From Falciphora oryzae (lineage: Eukaryota > Ascomycota > Sordariomycetes > Magnaporthales > Magnaporthaceae): a stretch of DNA of 64,000 nt. How positions within the stretch are numbered: position 1 is the first letter of the stretch; every line of letters starts with the position of its first letter. Shown piece after piece: positions 1 to 9,184 of the stretch. Position numbers and translations under genes: made by a program. The DNA is taken from the NCBI GenBank assembly GCA_000733355.1, contig JNVV01000018.1, positions 534,967 to 598,966 on the forward strand, written 5' to 3'. The notes beneath the pieces are model-generated. The model saw only the letters and a list, made by a program, of their open reading frames with translations. It was not told the origin of the DNA and did not search any database.

Positions 1-724
1 AGAGCCGACAAGTACAAGGCGGTGGCTCCGATCGAGAGCCTGGCTTGTTCTTCAGTCTGGCTGAAGCCCGGGTTTGATGCCTTCGCCGCGACACGCCGTT
101 GGACAAACGCCCTGGCGGCATGTTCGAGTTTGATCACGCGCTCGGGAAGCCACGCTAGAGTCGAGTTCCAGATCGTGGGGTTGAAGCTGTGATTGTCGCC
201 AAAGAAAATGTCGTTCCGGCTGAGGCTGCCGTCGTGTTCGATGACTGAGAGGTAGGAGGAGGCGGCCCGCCCAAGAGAATTAGTTACGCGAGTTAAAAGG
301 CAGGCCATCCCGAACGACGGATCTCTCACCATCGTGTTTGTTGATATCATCGAGGTGGAAGGTGTTGTTGTGGCCTGTAGTCGATATGGACAGGCCCGAT
401 GTGACCAAACCCTGGATGACGTCGCTTGCAAAGTTCAGTCCCTCCTCGACGGCCTTGAAGTATTGCTCAGCCGAGATGTTGAAGCCATCGCGGGGCAGGT
501 AACCGTGGTTTGCGAGCGCGTTCAGCGCCGGGCAGGGGCTGCGACCTGGAGAGTCAAATGTGTAAGATGGATGGCCCTGACAAGAGCTATCTGATTAATC
601 ATGTGAACTCACGGTCTCCTGGGCTAGGAGCCTCCCAAGGGTGGCGATCGAGGTTCAGCGGACATCCACCAGCGCTGCTGAGCCCGACCAAGAGGCTGGC
701 CGCAAAAAGGATAGTGCTCTTCAT
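1..724 (-). CDS. Secreted heme-thiolate peroxidase (chloroperoxidase / unspecific peroxygenase family), 3' end cut by window
   Basis: Exons in transcription order are 724-613, 545-330 and 244-1 (open at the window edge). Introns of 67 and 85 nt have GTGAGT and GTGAGA donors and CAG acceptors. About 190 residues are visible. A signal peptide (residues 1-18, MKSTILFAASLLVGLSSA) precedes the peroxidase domain. The proximal heme-ligand motif S-P-C-P-A-L-N is present with Cys42. It is followed by N-H-G-Y-L-P-R-D-G and an E-H-D motif (residues 112-114) that binds the structural metal. PCP followed by EHD is typical of short (group I) fungal peroxygenases. Proteins of this family use H2O2 for halogenation or oxygen transfer outside the cell. 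The catalytic acid and C-terminus lie beyond the window. A TATAAA on the minus strand at 845-850 is about 120 bp upstream. Halogenase versus peroxygenase activity cannot be decided here. Confidence 0.9.
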
Positions 725-2002
725 GCTCGGTGAAGTGATGGACTGATCAGTAGCTCTCGAAGTTATTCGGTTTGCCTCAGGTGTTCTGCCCTGGAGATGC
801 GTTCGGACCCTCACAAAGACAGAAAGGACCGGGCGGTTCTCTTGTTTATATGCCTTTCTCCCAGTCGAGAAACCCGCCCGCCCAACATCATCACCTCGAG
901 CTTCCCAGAGATTTGTCGTCGGGCTTCGGTGCAATTCTACGCCGTTTTCTCTTGCCCAAAATCCCCCTGCTTACGGCGGTGATGCCAGCCAACGCACAGC
1001 CATTGAGCTGACACATTGACTAAGTCGATTATGAAGCAGCGAATTTGGAATTCCCGTGGCTTTAGCTTCGAGGATCCACTGTCAGCTGTGGAGATAAAAG
1101 AGATCGGCACTTGTGCCAACCTGGAGCCGCAAGAGACCAATGCCAAAGCAGTCTGGCGTTACATGCTAGTCCACCCAGGTCAACGTAATTTACGAGGCTG
1201 GTGCGGGCGCAGTGCGTGAACTGTGATTATTTGGAAGGTCCATTGGCGGCTATCTGACTGCGCCCGAGTGGGCAGACACCAAGTCCAGCCTCCGGGCAGA
1301 CCTTTCACTCCGAGGGCATTTTGAACTTCAGAGTGCACCGTCTCAGCCGTCTTCCGTCTCCCGGTGGATCGTTAGTGCCAAGTTATCTCGTCCCGAGCCG
1401 AAATAGGGCACGTGCTGGCACTCATATCCTGCTGGATCAGGGTCTTCGTCCCGACTTTGTGGGCGGTGATCCCGGCACCGATGGGTCCCAAACAGGCGGC
1501 AGCTGAACATAGAGTCGTGGGTACGCGCAGGGGTTGCACTCGCCTCTGGCAGGCTCCACGGCTAAATTGACGTCAACCAAGGAATCGTGAGCTGTCAAGC
1601 CAATGAATACTCCCCCATGTTGCATGCACGCAAAGACAAGGTGACAGTGAAGCCTTTCGACAGTCGAAAACCAGGAACTCGCATATGCAAGATGCCGAGC
1701 TGGTGCTAGCTTGGAAGCGAATGGCCGCACGCCGCGCATGCGCGGTGTTACTTTGCATTGGTTCCTTGGAGCAAATATTGCTTCGTGGCTTCCCATTCCA
1801 CTTCGAATTTCCCCATAGGATCGTTTCATGCAGGAAAATATCTTGGCCTCTTTTCTTGCATCCAGATCCGCTTTGTGTCACGGATATATAAAGGGAGCCA
1901 GCGTTGCACAGAACCACTGCCACATATTATCACAGTATCTTCACCATATCCATCTTTCCAAAGGCCCGGTCAAGGCACCAGAGAATACCATAATCCCATA
2001 TC
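725..2002. other. Intergenic, divergent promoter region
   Basis: This stretch separates two genes transcribed away from each other. A minus-strand TATAAA lies at 845-850, serving the peroxidase gene. A plus-strand TATATAAA lies near 1885-1892, about 115 bp before the next start codon. Short open frames here lack a recognisable product or coding bias. Confidence 0.6.
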
Positions 2003-2673
2003 ATGGTCTCCGTCAAGTCTCTCCTGCTCCTCACAGCAGCCATTGCCCCCAGAATTGTCACGACGGCACCTGTGGAGGCTCCTGCTCCTCCTCTTGAGGC
2101 TTCCTCGGGTCTTGGTGCCGTTCCCAACACCGTCCTTGCACAGCTCACAGGAAGCCAGGATGACAGCGCCCTGAGCATGATCGAAGGAACGTACATCCAA
2201 TTTTGGAAGGATCCCAATTTCAGGGGCAAAACCATCAGCACCATTCTGGACAGAGGCACGAGGGGCTGCTGTAAGTTCACAAGGGCGGAACCTGGTTACG
2301 AAGAGCAACAACAGAGATGGGGGGCTTGACGTTGATGCCAGCAATACCATCACTGATTTGTCCCATGAAACTACAGACTCCTTTAAAGGCAGCCTCTGGG
2401 GCGAGTGGAACAACGCCATCTCATCGCTCAACATCCTGGATGGCGGGCCTTGCTGGCTCTACAAGTTCGTATACCGTCTCTTTTAGCCCTTCCCTGATTT
2501 TTCCATCATAATGATGAGGTTTCCGAACTATGATAATCCTGGCTGACATCAAACCCAGTGGTCTTGGCTGCAACGTCTCTTCAATCGGTCCTATTCAGAA
2601 AGGTAGTCCTATTCCGGACTTGGGTGTGTACGGCTGGGCAAAGAAAGCTGGCTCACTTAAATGCAGCACGTAG
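2003..2673 (+). CDS. Small secreted protein, unknown function
   Basis: Exons are 2003-2270, 2317-2464 and 2559-2673, giving 176 residues. Intron 1 (GTAAGT...CAGAG, 46 nt) and intron 2 (GTTCGT...CCCAG, 94 nt) are chosen because they alone keep one frame through to the stop; the intron 2 donor is weak. The start is the ATG 115 bp below a TATATAAA box. Residues 1-21 form a signal peptide. The mature part is non-repetitive and acidic. Cysteines fall in G-C-C, G-P-C-W, G-L-G-C-N and near the C-terminus (K-C-S-T). The order of aromatic/Gly segments resembles fungal small secreted proteins with a crystallin- or killer-like fold, but I recognise no named family. It is an effector-type or cell-surface candidate only by size and secretion. 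Confidence 0.7.
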
Positions 2674-2849
2674 AGGTTGGTGGATAGAGGACGGTGGGCG
2701 AACGCAGCCACCGTCATCAAAATGTACTCTAAAAAGTGCTATTGTGCCCGCCGGGTTTAGCGGCCCTCCCAATCGGGTATAGCGCGATTTGGACCATGTC
2801 AGCTTCTTACGGGAGATGTTGATAGGAACCTAGCTGTGGCATTTATCGG

Positions 2850-3525
2850 ACGTATCTACTTCGTCCGTGTTCCCGTCAGGACCCTCCCCCCTCCCGGTCG
2901 AGAGAATCCAGCCTCTCCCTTTGCCGACGCGCTGCTCTGGATTTCGGAAGCGTGCGTGGTTCGGTGCGCGGCAGCATCCCAGGCTTGTCGCCATCAGTTC
3001 CCCGTCGAAGCCATACGGTCGGTCTAGACAATGCAGCGCCAAAGTACGGAATGGTCCCCGTGTTTTGGCAGCTACTCCCGGAGGACGCGAACCTCTCTCG
3101 TTCGGAGTTTGGCCGTTTCCGGGGTAATGCCGACGCCCCAGGCAGGCGTCTCGGGCGGGTATGGAACCGCCGCCGTCCCCAAAGGCGCGTCGCCCTACGC
3201 CGCCCATCTCCCGCATCGTCTCGGCCGTCTCCCCGGCATCGCCATCTAGCCAGATGGCACGGCCCATGACGCCGTCGCTAACCCGTTGAACCTCGACCGC
3301 TTCGTGGACGTCATCATCCCCCTTGATGGCAACGGGATCACGCAGCACGTCACGGCCAACCCTCGCATTTCCGTGGCCAGCTGCGCCGATGGCCTCGGCC
3401 CCATCCTCCCCGCCGCCGATGTCGACCGTGGGAGTTGACATCCCAAGCTCCCGGATGGCGTGCCTCCGTCCATTACGCTGTTTGACGTCGGCACCCACAG
3501 CCACGATTTGTGCCGTCATCCGTAG
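2850..3525 (+). pseudogene. Decayed protein-coding relic with RIP-like stop codons
   Basis: The plus strand keeps a coding-like bias to C at third positions but no intact frame. One frame carries a protein-like stretch around 3022-3140 (containing P-V-F-W-Q-L-L-P-E-D). After a frame change near 3140 a second frame runs on to about 3523, interrupted by TAG near 3249 and TGA near 3436. Both stops sit where CAG and CGA would read smoothly, so both fit C-to-T change, the signature of repeat-induced point mutation or CpG decay. The minus strand has an uninterrupted 229-residue frame, but this looks like the antisense shadow of the biased plus strand. I could not identify the original family. Confidence 0.4.
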
Positions 3526-3670
3526 ATGAGAGCGCCGGCGACAGCCAGGCTTTGATGAGAATGTGGAGGGCTTGCTGTGTTACAACACATGGATGGAACA
3601 CCCGGACGTCAAAGGCAAGGCTGCCTTGGTGGCCATATATCATGTACATTGTAGTGCAGTTGCATTTGCA

Positions 3671-5092
3671 TCACTCACCAGCCACACCCATCGCGTTCAT
3701 CATCCAGCTGCGAAAAGGCCCCCCTACCCATTTGCACAGCTCGCGGAGCACGGTAAACAAACTGTACACCGATTCCAGGTTCTGGGTCCCTCCTATGTCG
3801 ATCGGACCGATAATGTCGATCTCCTCACCTCGATCGCATGCAAAGTAAAGACTCCACGTATGGCTATGGCTGAGGAGCAGCGGCAACGTGGTGATGCGGC
3901 CGGCTGGGCCAGGCAGAAGCTCAGAGATGCGACGGTGCCACGCAGCCGTCCAGATGCCGAGCTGCGATTTTCCTCCCGTGGCCGCAGCGAGGTTCTTAGT
4001 CTCGATACTAACTCCAATGGGCTTCATGGCGACCGGCTCGTAATTGGTCTGGTTGATCGTCTTGTGGCCGTCCCGTTGCTCGCCGACCACTTTCTTTACT
4101 GCTTTGGCGAAGGCCCGATCTGCCGGTTGCGGGTCGCGCAGATCAATAACAAACGCGTAGTCGACCATTTTGCCGCTGGTGGTGTCCTTCGTGTCGCCCG
4201 CCAGCGCGGGGAGCCACTGGTTGGCGATGGTCGCGCCCATGACCGGCTCACAAATGACCGAATCCGACGTGCACCGAGCCGTCAGGCTGAGCAGGGGAGA
4301 GTGCACCAGGTTGTTCCACGCCAGCTCGCCCCGGCCATCCGTGAGGGACTTTGCGGCGTCGGCCACAATCCGGCGCAAGTCATTGAATTGCCTCCGCGCT
4401 GAAATGTGTATGTCACCCAACTCGTCGTCGCAGTCGGCCCAGACAGCCAACTCCCGTGCGTCTTGCTCTTCTTCCGACCTGAACCAGCTGTCTGGCCAAT
4501 CCGGACCGTCGGCAACCTCGGCATGTATGACACGTCGCGCCGCCGCCGGTATGAAGCCCGCCTTATATTTTGTGATCCGTCTTAAACGTGTAAATAGCGG
4601 GTGGATATCGCAAGGCAGTTGCCCTAGGGCGTCCTCCGCAAGCGGCTTGAAGTCGACGGGCTTGTCGAGGAAGGTCAGGTCGAGGACGCGTTTCACTGGA
4701 CTGGTGGATCGACGGCCTGTGGAGCGGGACTGCCCGGAGGATTTGGATGCGGAGACGGAGGCCGAGGGACAGGATCGTGAGTGCGGCGCGTCGAATGATC
4801 GGAGGGGGATGGGGTCCCATGCCGGTGGCTGCTGCTGCTGTAGAAGCAGCAGCCGCTGAGCCTCGTCGGGCCTGCTCGCTGGTCTTGGAGTTTCGTCGTC
4901 GTCGTTCCCGCGGTTGGAAGCCCGTTTCCTCTTGGAAGGGGATGTCGACGGTGGGGTGGGTGGCATATCGTAGCGTCGTTTTTCCCGGTTGGAGACGAGA
5001 CGTTCTTGCTGGAATTCGCTCTCGTTGATCGAGCCTAGCCACGCGCAGACGCGGCATGAGCTACAGCAGAAGAGATCAGGTGTGCAGTCCAT
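3671..5092 (-). CDS. PD-(D/E)XK nuclease-like domain protein (fungal, PDDEXK_12 type)
   Basis: Single exon, 473 residues from the ATG at 5092; the frame stays open to 5197, so a longer N-terminus is possible. Residues 1-25 are Cys-rich. Residues 43-140 are disordered, with basic Ser/Pro and poly-Leu/Gln stretches. From about residue 190 a compact alpha/beta domain follows. It contains G-E-L-A-W-N-N (Glu near 256), V-D-Y-A-F-V-I-D-L (Asp near 311) and S-I-E-T-K-N (Glu364, Lys366). These match the E...D...ExK pattern of PD-(D/E)XK nuclease folds and the layout of a large fungal accessory family. Activity is not shown; many members are of unknown function. It lies upstream of a NACHT gene, with a retroelement remnant between them. 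Confidence 0.75.
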   Translation of the reverse strand: MDCTPDLFCCSSCRVCAWLGSINESEFQQERLVSNREKRRYDMPPTPPSTSPSKRKRASNRGNDDDETPRPASRPDEAQRLLLLQQQQPPAWDPIPLRSFDAPHSRSCPSASVSASKSSGQSRSTGRRSTSPVKRVLDLTFLDKPVDFKPLAEDALGQLPCDIHPLFTRLRRITKYKAGFIPAAARRVIHAEVADGPDWPDSWFRSEEEQDARELAVWADCDDELGDIHISARRQFNDLRRIVADAAKSLTDGRGELAWNNLVHSPLLSLTARCTSDSVICEPVMGATIANQWLPALAGDTKDTTSGKMVDYAFVIDLRDPQPADRAFAKAVKKVVGEQRDGHKTINQTNYEPVAMKPIGVSIETKNLAAATGGKSQLGIWTAAWHRRISELLPGPAGRITTLPLLLSHSHTWSLYFACDRGEEIDIIGPIDIGGTQNLESVYSLFTVLRELCKWVGGPFRSWMMNAMGVAGE

Positions 5093-5997
5093 GGTGGGAG
5101 AAAGGCGCTGGCAAGTTTGCATCGAACTTTTGATCGTCGCAAGGCGCGGCTGTTTTGTTGTTTTGGCGCTCGCCAGTTGGTTGGCCCGCTCGTTCATTGG
5201 TCCGTGCTCGCCCCCGCAAAAGCTGGTTGGCTGGCGGGTCTGTGCACGCTGAATAAAGTCACTGCGTTACAATCCCTCCTCATTGAACCTAGGACCAACA
5301 GTAGGCTCGTTGGTCCCCCGTATCTCCGGCCAGGCCCAGGGGGGGTCCCGAGGTCCCTTCCGCCACACCCGGCCTTACTCTTCTTCCGGCACGTTGCCGG
5401 CCGACAGCGTCCACTACCACCAACAGCAGCGCTTACAGCGCCCTGGCGTTTATTCGCCCTTTTTGCCGATTGCCCGCTCACCAACAAGGAGCGCCGGAAT
5501 GCGGCCTGAACTCCGTGTGCCTTGGGCTTGCCCCATGGTTTGATTCTGTTAGCCGCCTCGATAGCAACACGTAGCCTAGTGTAAAGCTTAGGTAGCGCTA
5601 GCACGTCGTATGCCCCTTGGGAGGCAGGGACTGGTAGATCCCGATTTTCCGACGTTAAATAAACTCACTCACTCACTCACTCACTCCTCATTGAACCTGG
5701 CTATTATCGCCTCAGGCACCCAAGCAGGGGCATGCCTACGCCTCCAGCCTGCCCCTCTTGCTGTTCATGTTCCCCTGTTCTTCCCTCTGTTGCATGCGAT
5801 GCAGGATTTGATTAGTCAAGTGCACGGACGTGTTGGGCAGGACGCGTTGCGGGCAAAATTTTGCGGAAAATCTGTCCAGGCGGGCATGGCGCATCATCAA
5901 TCAGACAAATCAATCAATCAATCCAATCAGATCAATTCATTCTCGTTACGCTGTGCAACACCCTCCGCCATCTGCAACCCCACACTGACACGCGGCG
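5093..5997. other. Intergenic region holding a retroelement remnant
   Basis: Besides the insertion at 5276-5698 described separately, I see no gene. A short AT-rich stretch with tandem AATC-type repeats (near 5905-5935) precedes the next start codon by about 60 bp. Confidence 0.6.
5276..5698 (+). mobile_element. 5'-truncated LINE-like insertion with target-site duplication
   Basis: A perfect 15-bp direct repeat, CTCCTCATTGAACCT, occurs at 5276-5290 and 5684-5698. The 393 bp between them end on the right in TTAAATAAACTCACTCAC and further ACTC units, a simple-sequence 3' tail placed directly before the second repeat. Target-site duplication of variable length plus a short-repeat tail is the hallmark of target-primed reverse transcription by non-LTR elements. 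The body has weak plus-strand coding character but no identifiable domain, consistent with heavy 5' truncation. The element lies between the nuclease-like and NACHT genes. Which LINE clade it came from cannot be told. Confidence 0.6.
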
Positions 5998-8785
5998 ATG
6001 GACCCCATCAGTGCGTTTTCCATCGCCGCAGGCGTCATCGCCTTTGTCGACTTTGGAGGCAAAATCATCTCCACCTTCTCCGACATTCGCCAATCGGATG
6101 ATGGTCTGCCCAGCCAATGGTCCGCCCTTGTGGCTGAGGTTCAAGAACTGTCAGGCCATGTGGCAGCCGCAAAGGGGACTATCTCGAGTCTCCGGGCACG
6201 CTATCCCAGGCAAGCCGCGGCGTTCGAACGTCTGGATGGAGATTGCGCCCTGGCCGCACAGGAGCTGCAGGCCTTGGTCAATGGCCTAGCGGCTTGCCCA
6301 GGCAAGGACTTGAAATCCCGAGCATCTCAGGCCATCGCATTCGCTCAGGGGCTTCAGAAGCGAGGCGAAGTCAAAGCCCTGGAGGGACGGTTCAGCAGCA
6401 TCCGGCAGCAAACACAGCTGAGCGTAATAATGTGCATCTGGTAATATTTCTGTCTCCTTCCCATGATATTTTGCAACCCTCAGGGTTGGTTTTTCCGTCT
6501 CGTGATATGACATCCTGACACTGCTGCTCTGTCTGCGACAACTACCCAGGGACGATGTTGTAGCACTCAGAAACCAACAAAAGGCGACGGCCACAGACAA
6601 CCAACCCGGTTTGAGAAGGTCCATCGACACCATTCAGTCCGGCGATGCGCCCATACGCCATGGACAGCAACAGCCGCCCATAGCCAGCCGAAAGATGATG
6701 GCTGATGTACTGTGGGAGTCAACGACGGCAGCGCTGGAATCCACCGGCCCCGTAACCTACATCCCGCAAAAGAGCCGCTCCACCAGGCGTCAAGCCCGGA
6801 ATGCACTCAAGGCCGTCCAACTCCGAATTCTAGAAGGCCTAGTGTTCGACGATATGGTGGCCCGCAAAAGCCAAATCCAGTCACCATTCCCCAAAACCTT
6901 CCAATGGCTTCTTGGAAGGAACCCTCCTGCGAGCGATGGGTCTTGTCTGCCACAGGAGAACCGGCCGACGGACTCCACGAGGTGGCTGGAAAGCACCAAG
7001 GATACCCCGTTTTGGATCACTGGCAAACCAGCCTCGGGAAAAAGTACTCTGATGAAGTTCATATGCACGGATCCAAGGGTGAAAGAGAGTCTTAGCATGT
7101 GGTCCGGACGCCTTCGACTTGTTGTATGCGACATCTACATATGGAACCCAGGACCCTCAATGCAAAAAAGCCAACTTGGCCTCCTGCGTACCATTCTCTA
7201 CCAGATCCTCCTCCAAGAGCCGGAGCTCTGTCATCACGCTGCCCCAAAACACTATCTATACTTCCAGCTCCCCGCCGAAGGTATCCCTGATCCCCCCGAG
7301 TGGACTGTTGATCAGCTTCGAGACGCCATCACTCGACTTGTGTCTGCTGTTCAGAACTCGCATCGCTTCGCCATTTTCATTGACGGTTTGGACGAATACG
7401 AAGGCAACCTGTCGGAGCTGGTAGAGTTCCTGAAAAGGCTATGCGAGGGTCCTGCCGTCAAACTCTGCGTTTCCAGTCGCCCTTGGAACGTTTTCAAAGA
7501 TGCTTTCGATACCTATCCATCCCTCAAAATGGAGCTTTTTACCAAACCAGACATCGAGGAGTACGTCCAGAAGCGAATCGCAGGGAGTCGGGCATTCCAG
7601 GAGCTTCGGTGTATCGATGCGTCGAGCGTAAAAGACCTCGAGTCTCAGATCGTCGAAAAAGCAGAAGCGATATTTCTCTGGGTTGTGTTGGTGGCAGAAA
7701 GCCTCTTGGTAACCGCCCAGGACGACAACAACCTTCAAACCATCTGGAAGGTTTTCGAAGCCTTGCCTCGTGGACTGGAGGAGCTTTACAGCTCGATGCG
7801 CCACCGGCTTCAGCAAGCAAGACTTGAGCAGGCGTCCAAGATGTACCAGCTTCTCTTCCAATGGAAAGCAATCAAAACCCTCGACGAAATGCACGCTATC
7901 GACTTTTGGGTGGCAGTGAGCGACGAGGACCCCACACAACCCAAAGAATATCCGACCGAAGCCGCAATAGCCAACATCAAACCTCTTCTTGAGCGACAGG
8001 TCGGAGGATGCACCGGAGGCATTCTTCAAATTTTGGTGAGCGGTCACCAATGGACCGTTGAGCTTCTTCATCGAACGGTGTATGACTGGCTGAACGACAT
8101 ATGGGCCACGATAATCGATGACGGGCCATCAGATTATGACCCGGGCATAGCCATTGCATCTGCTCTCGCCTCGAGATCCAGGTCAACGAACCGGGTCGAC
8201 GGTGTTGGAGATATCTTCCGCTTTGGGCGGACCTGTAATGAATCACCAGCGTCAAGGTCTGCACTACTTCGGATCGTTGACGGACTCAAGCCTGAAGACC
8301 TTAGAAATGCCCTATGGCGTCGAGTAGCCAGTTCGAGCAAGGAAAAGGCTATCTCACGGCTGTCCGACGGGGAACTTCGAGTGTTGGCAGCAATAGTCTA
8401 CGCTTGCGCACCGTATCTTGAAGCGAAGTTCGAAAGCGGTTCCCTGGTGGAGACCTTTGGGCTCGCCAAACCCCGCCTATTCGGGTGGCCAATATCACGC
8501 AAGAACAGACACCAGGAAGATCGGCTATCATTGACTCTGCGAGCCGTGTCGGACGCCCTGTATTGCGAGTTCACAACAGCGCAACACCTGCGTGTTCAAA
8601 CCATCAAGCTGCTTTTGAAAGTTCCATCGATTCCCAGAAAGGAAATTCTAGAAGAGGTCAGGCAATGTCAAGCTCGGATGACACAAGGAGCAGATGAATA
8701 CCGGAGAGAACTCCTGGAAATGGTAGAGGGAGGATCCTTCACGAAGTCATCTGAGCAACGCAGCGAACCTCGAGGCCGAAGGTAG
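5998..8785 (+). CDS. Fungal NLR-like STAND protein with NACHT domain
   Basis: Exons are 5998-6440 and 6550-8785 (intron 109 nt, GTAATA...CCCAG), giving 892 residues. Residues 1-150 form a helical N-terminal region beginning M-D-P-I-S-A-F-S-I-A-A-G-V-I-A-F. This is typical of the N-terminal domain that fungal STAND proteins carry before NACHT. The NACHT domain has Walker A G-K-P-A-S-G-K-S-T near residue 306, Walker B F-I-D-G-L-D-E-Y near 424, and a V-S-S-R-P-W sensor near 456. After it comes the helical region usual for this class (L-L-H-R-T-V-Y-D-W-L). No WD40, ankyrin or TPR repeats follow, so it is a repeat-less NLR. Relatives act in non-self recognition and heterokaryon incompatibility; that role here is inferred. 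Further 3' splicing at GTAGGT beside the stop is possible. Confidence 0.85.
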
Positions 8786-9184
8786 GTGTGTTTTGTCGGA
8801 CGCTGGATTATTGGCAACCTGATTAGGTTTTGCGATGCAGATAGGTTTTTATAGGCGTCGACGCAGGAAAGGAGTATCTTGAGCGCTCAACCTCGGGAAT
8901 CTCCACGACGATAAGGTATTTAGCGCTAGTAGGCCGACGAGAATTTAGCTCTCCTGGGCCTCAACGAAGAGCGACTACGCCAAGCATAGACCAATGAAAA
9001 GTAGGGCCGAAGAAAGCACCGGGATACAACGGAATGTTCAAGAGTTTTATTCGAGAAAGAATGAGAAACTGGTACTGAATTCGTCGCTAGACATGTCAGG
9101 AGGAATATTTTAAGTTCCCAATTTCCTTCGGTCGCTCATGGGGAACATCAGGGTCCCCCTTCAAAAATCGTCCTTAGACCAGTC
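8786..9184. other. Intergenic, convergent 3' region
   Basis: A moderately AT-rich stretch lies between the 3' ends of two convergent genes. No open frame or repeat of note was seen. Confidence 0.6.

Noticed and set aside
2830..3519. Uninterrupted 229-residue minus-strand frame
   Set aside because: Third-position C bias is on the plus strand; the minus frame is probably its shadow.
5194..5604. 136-residue minus-strand frame as a gene
   Set aside because: Spans the left target-site duplication and most of the inserted element; no start context or domain.
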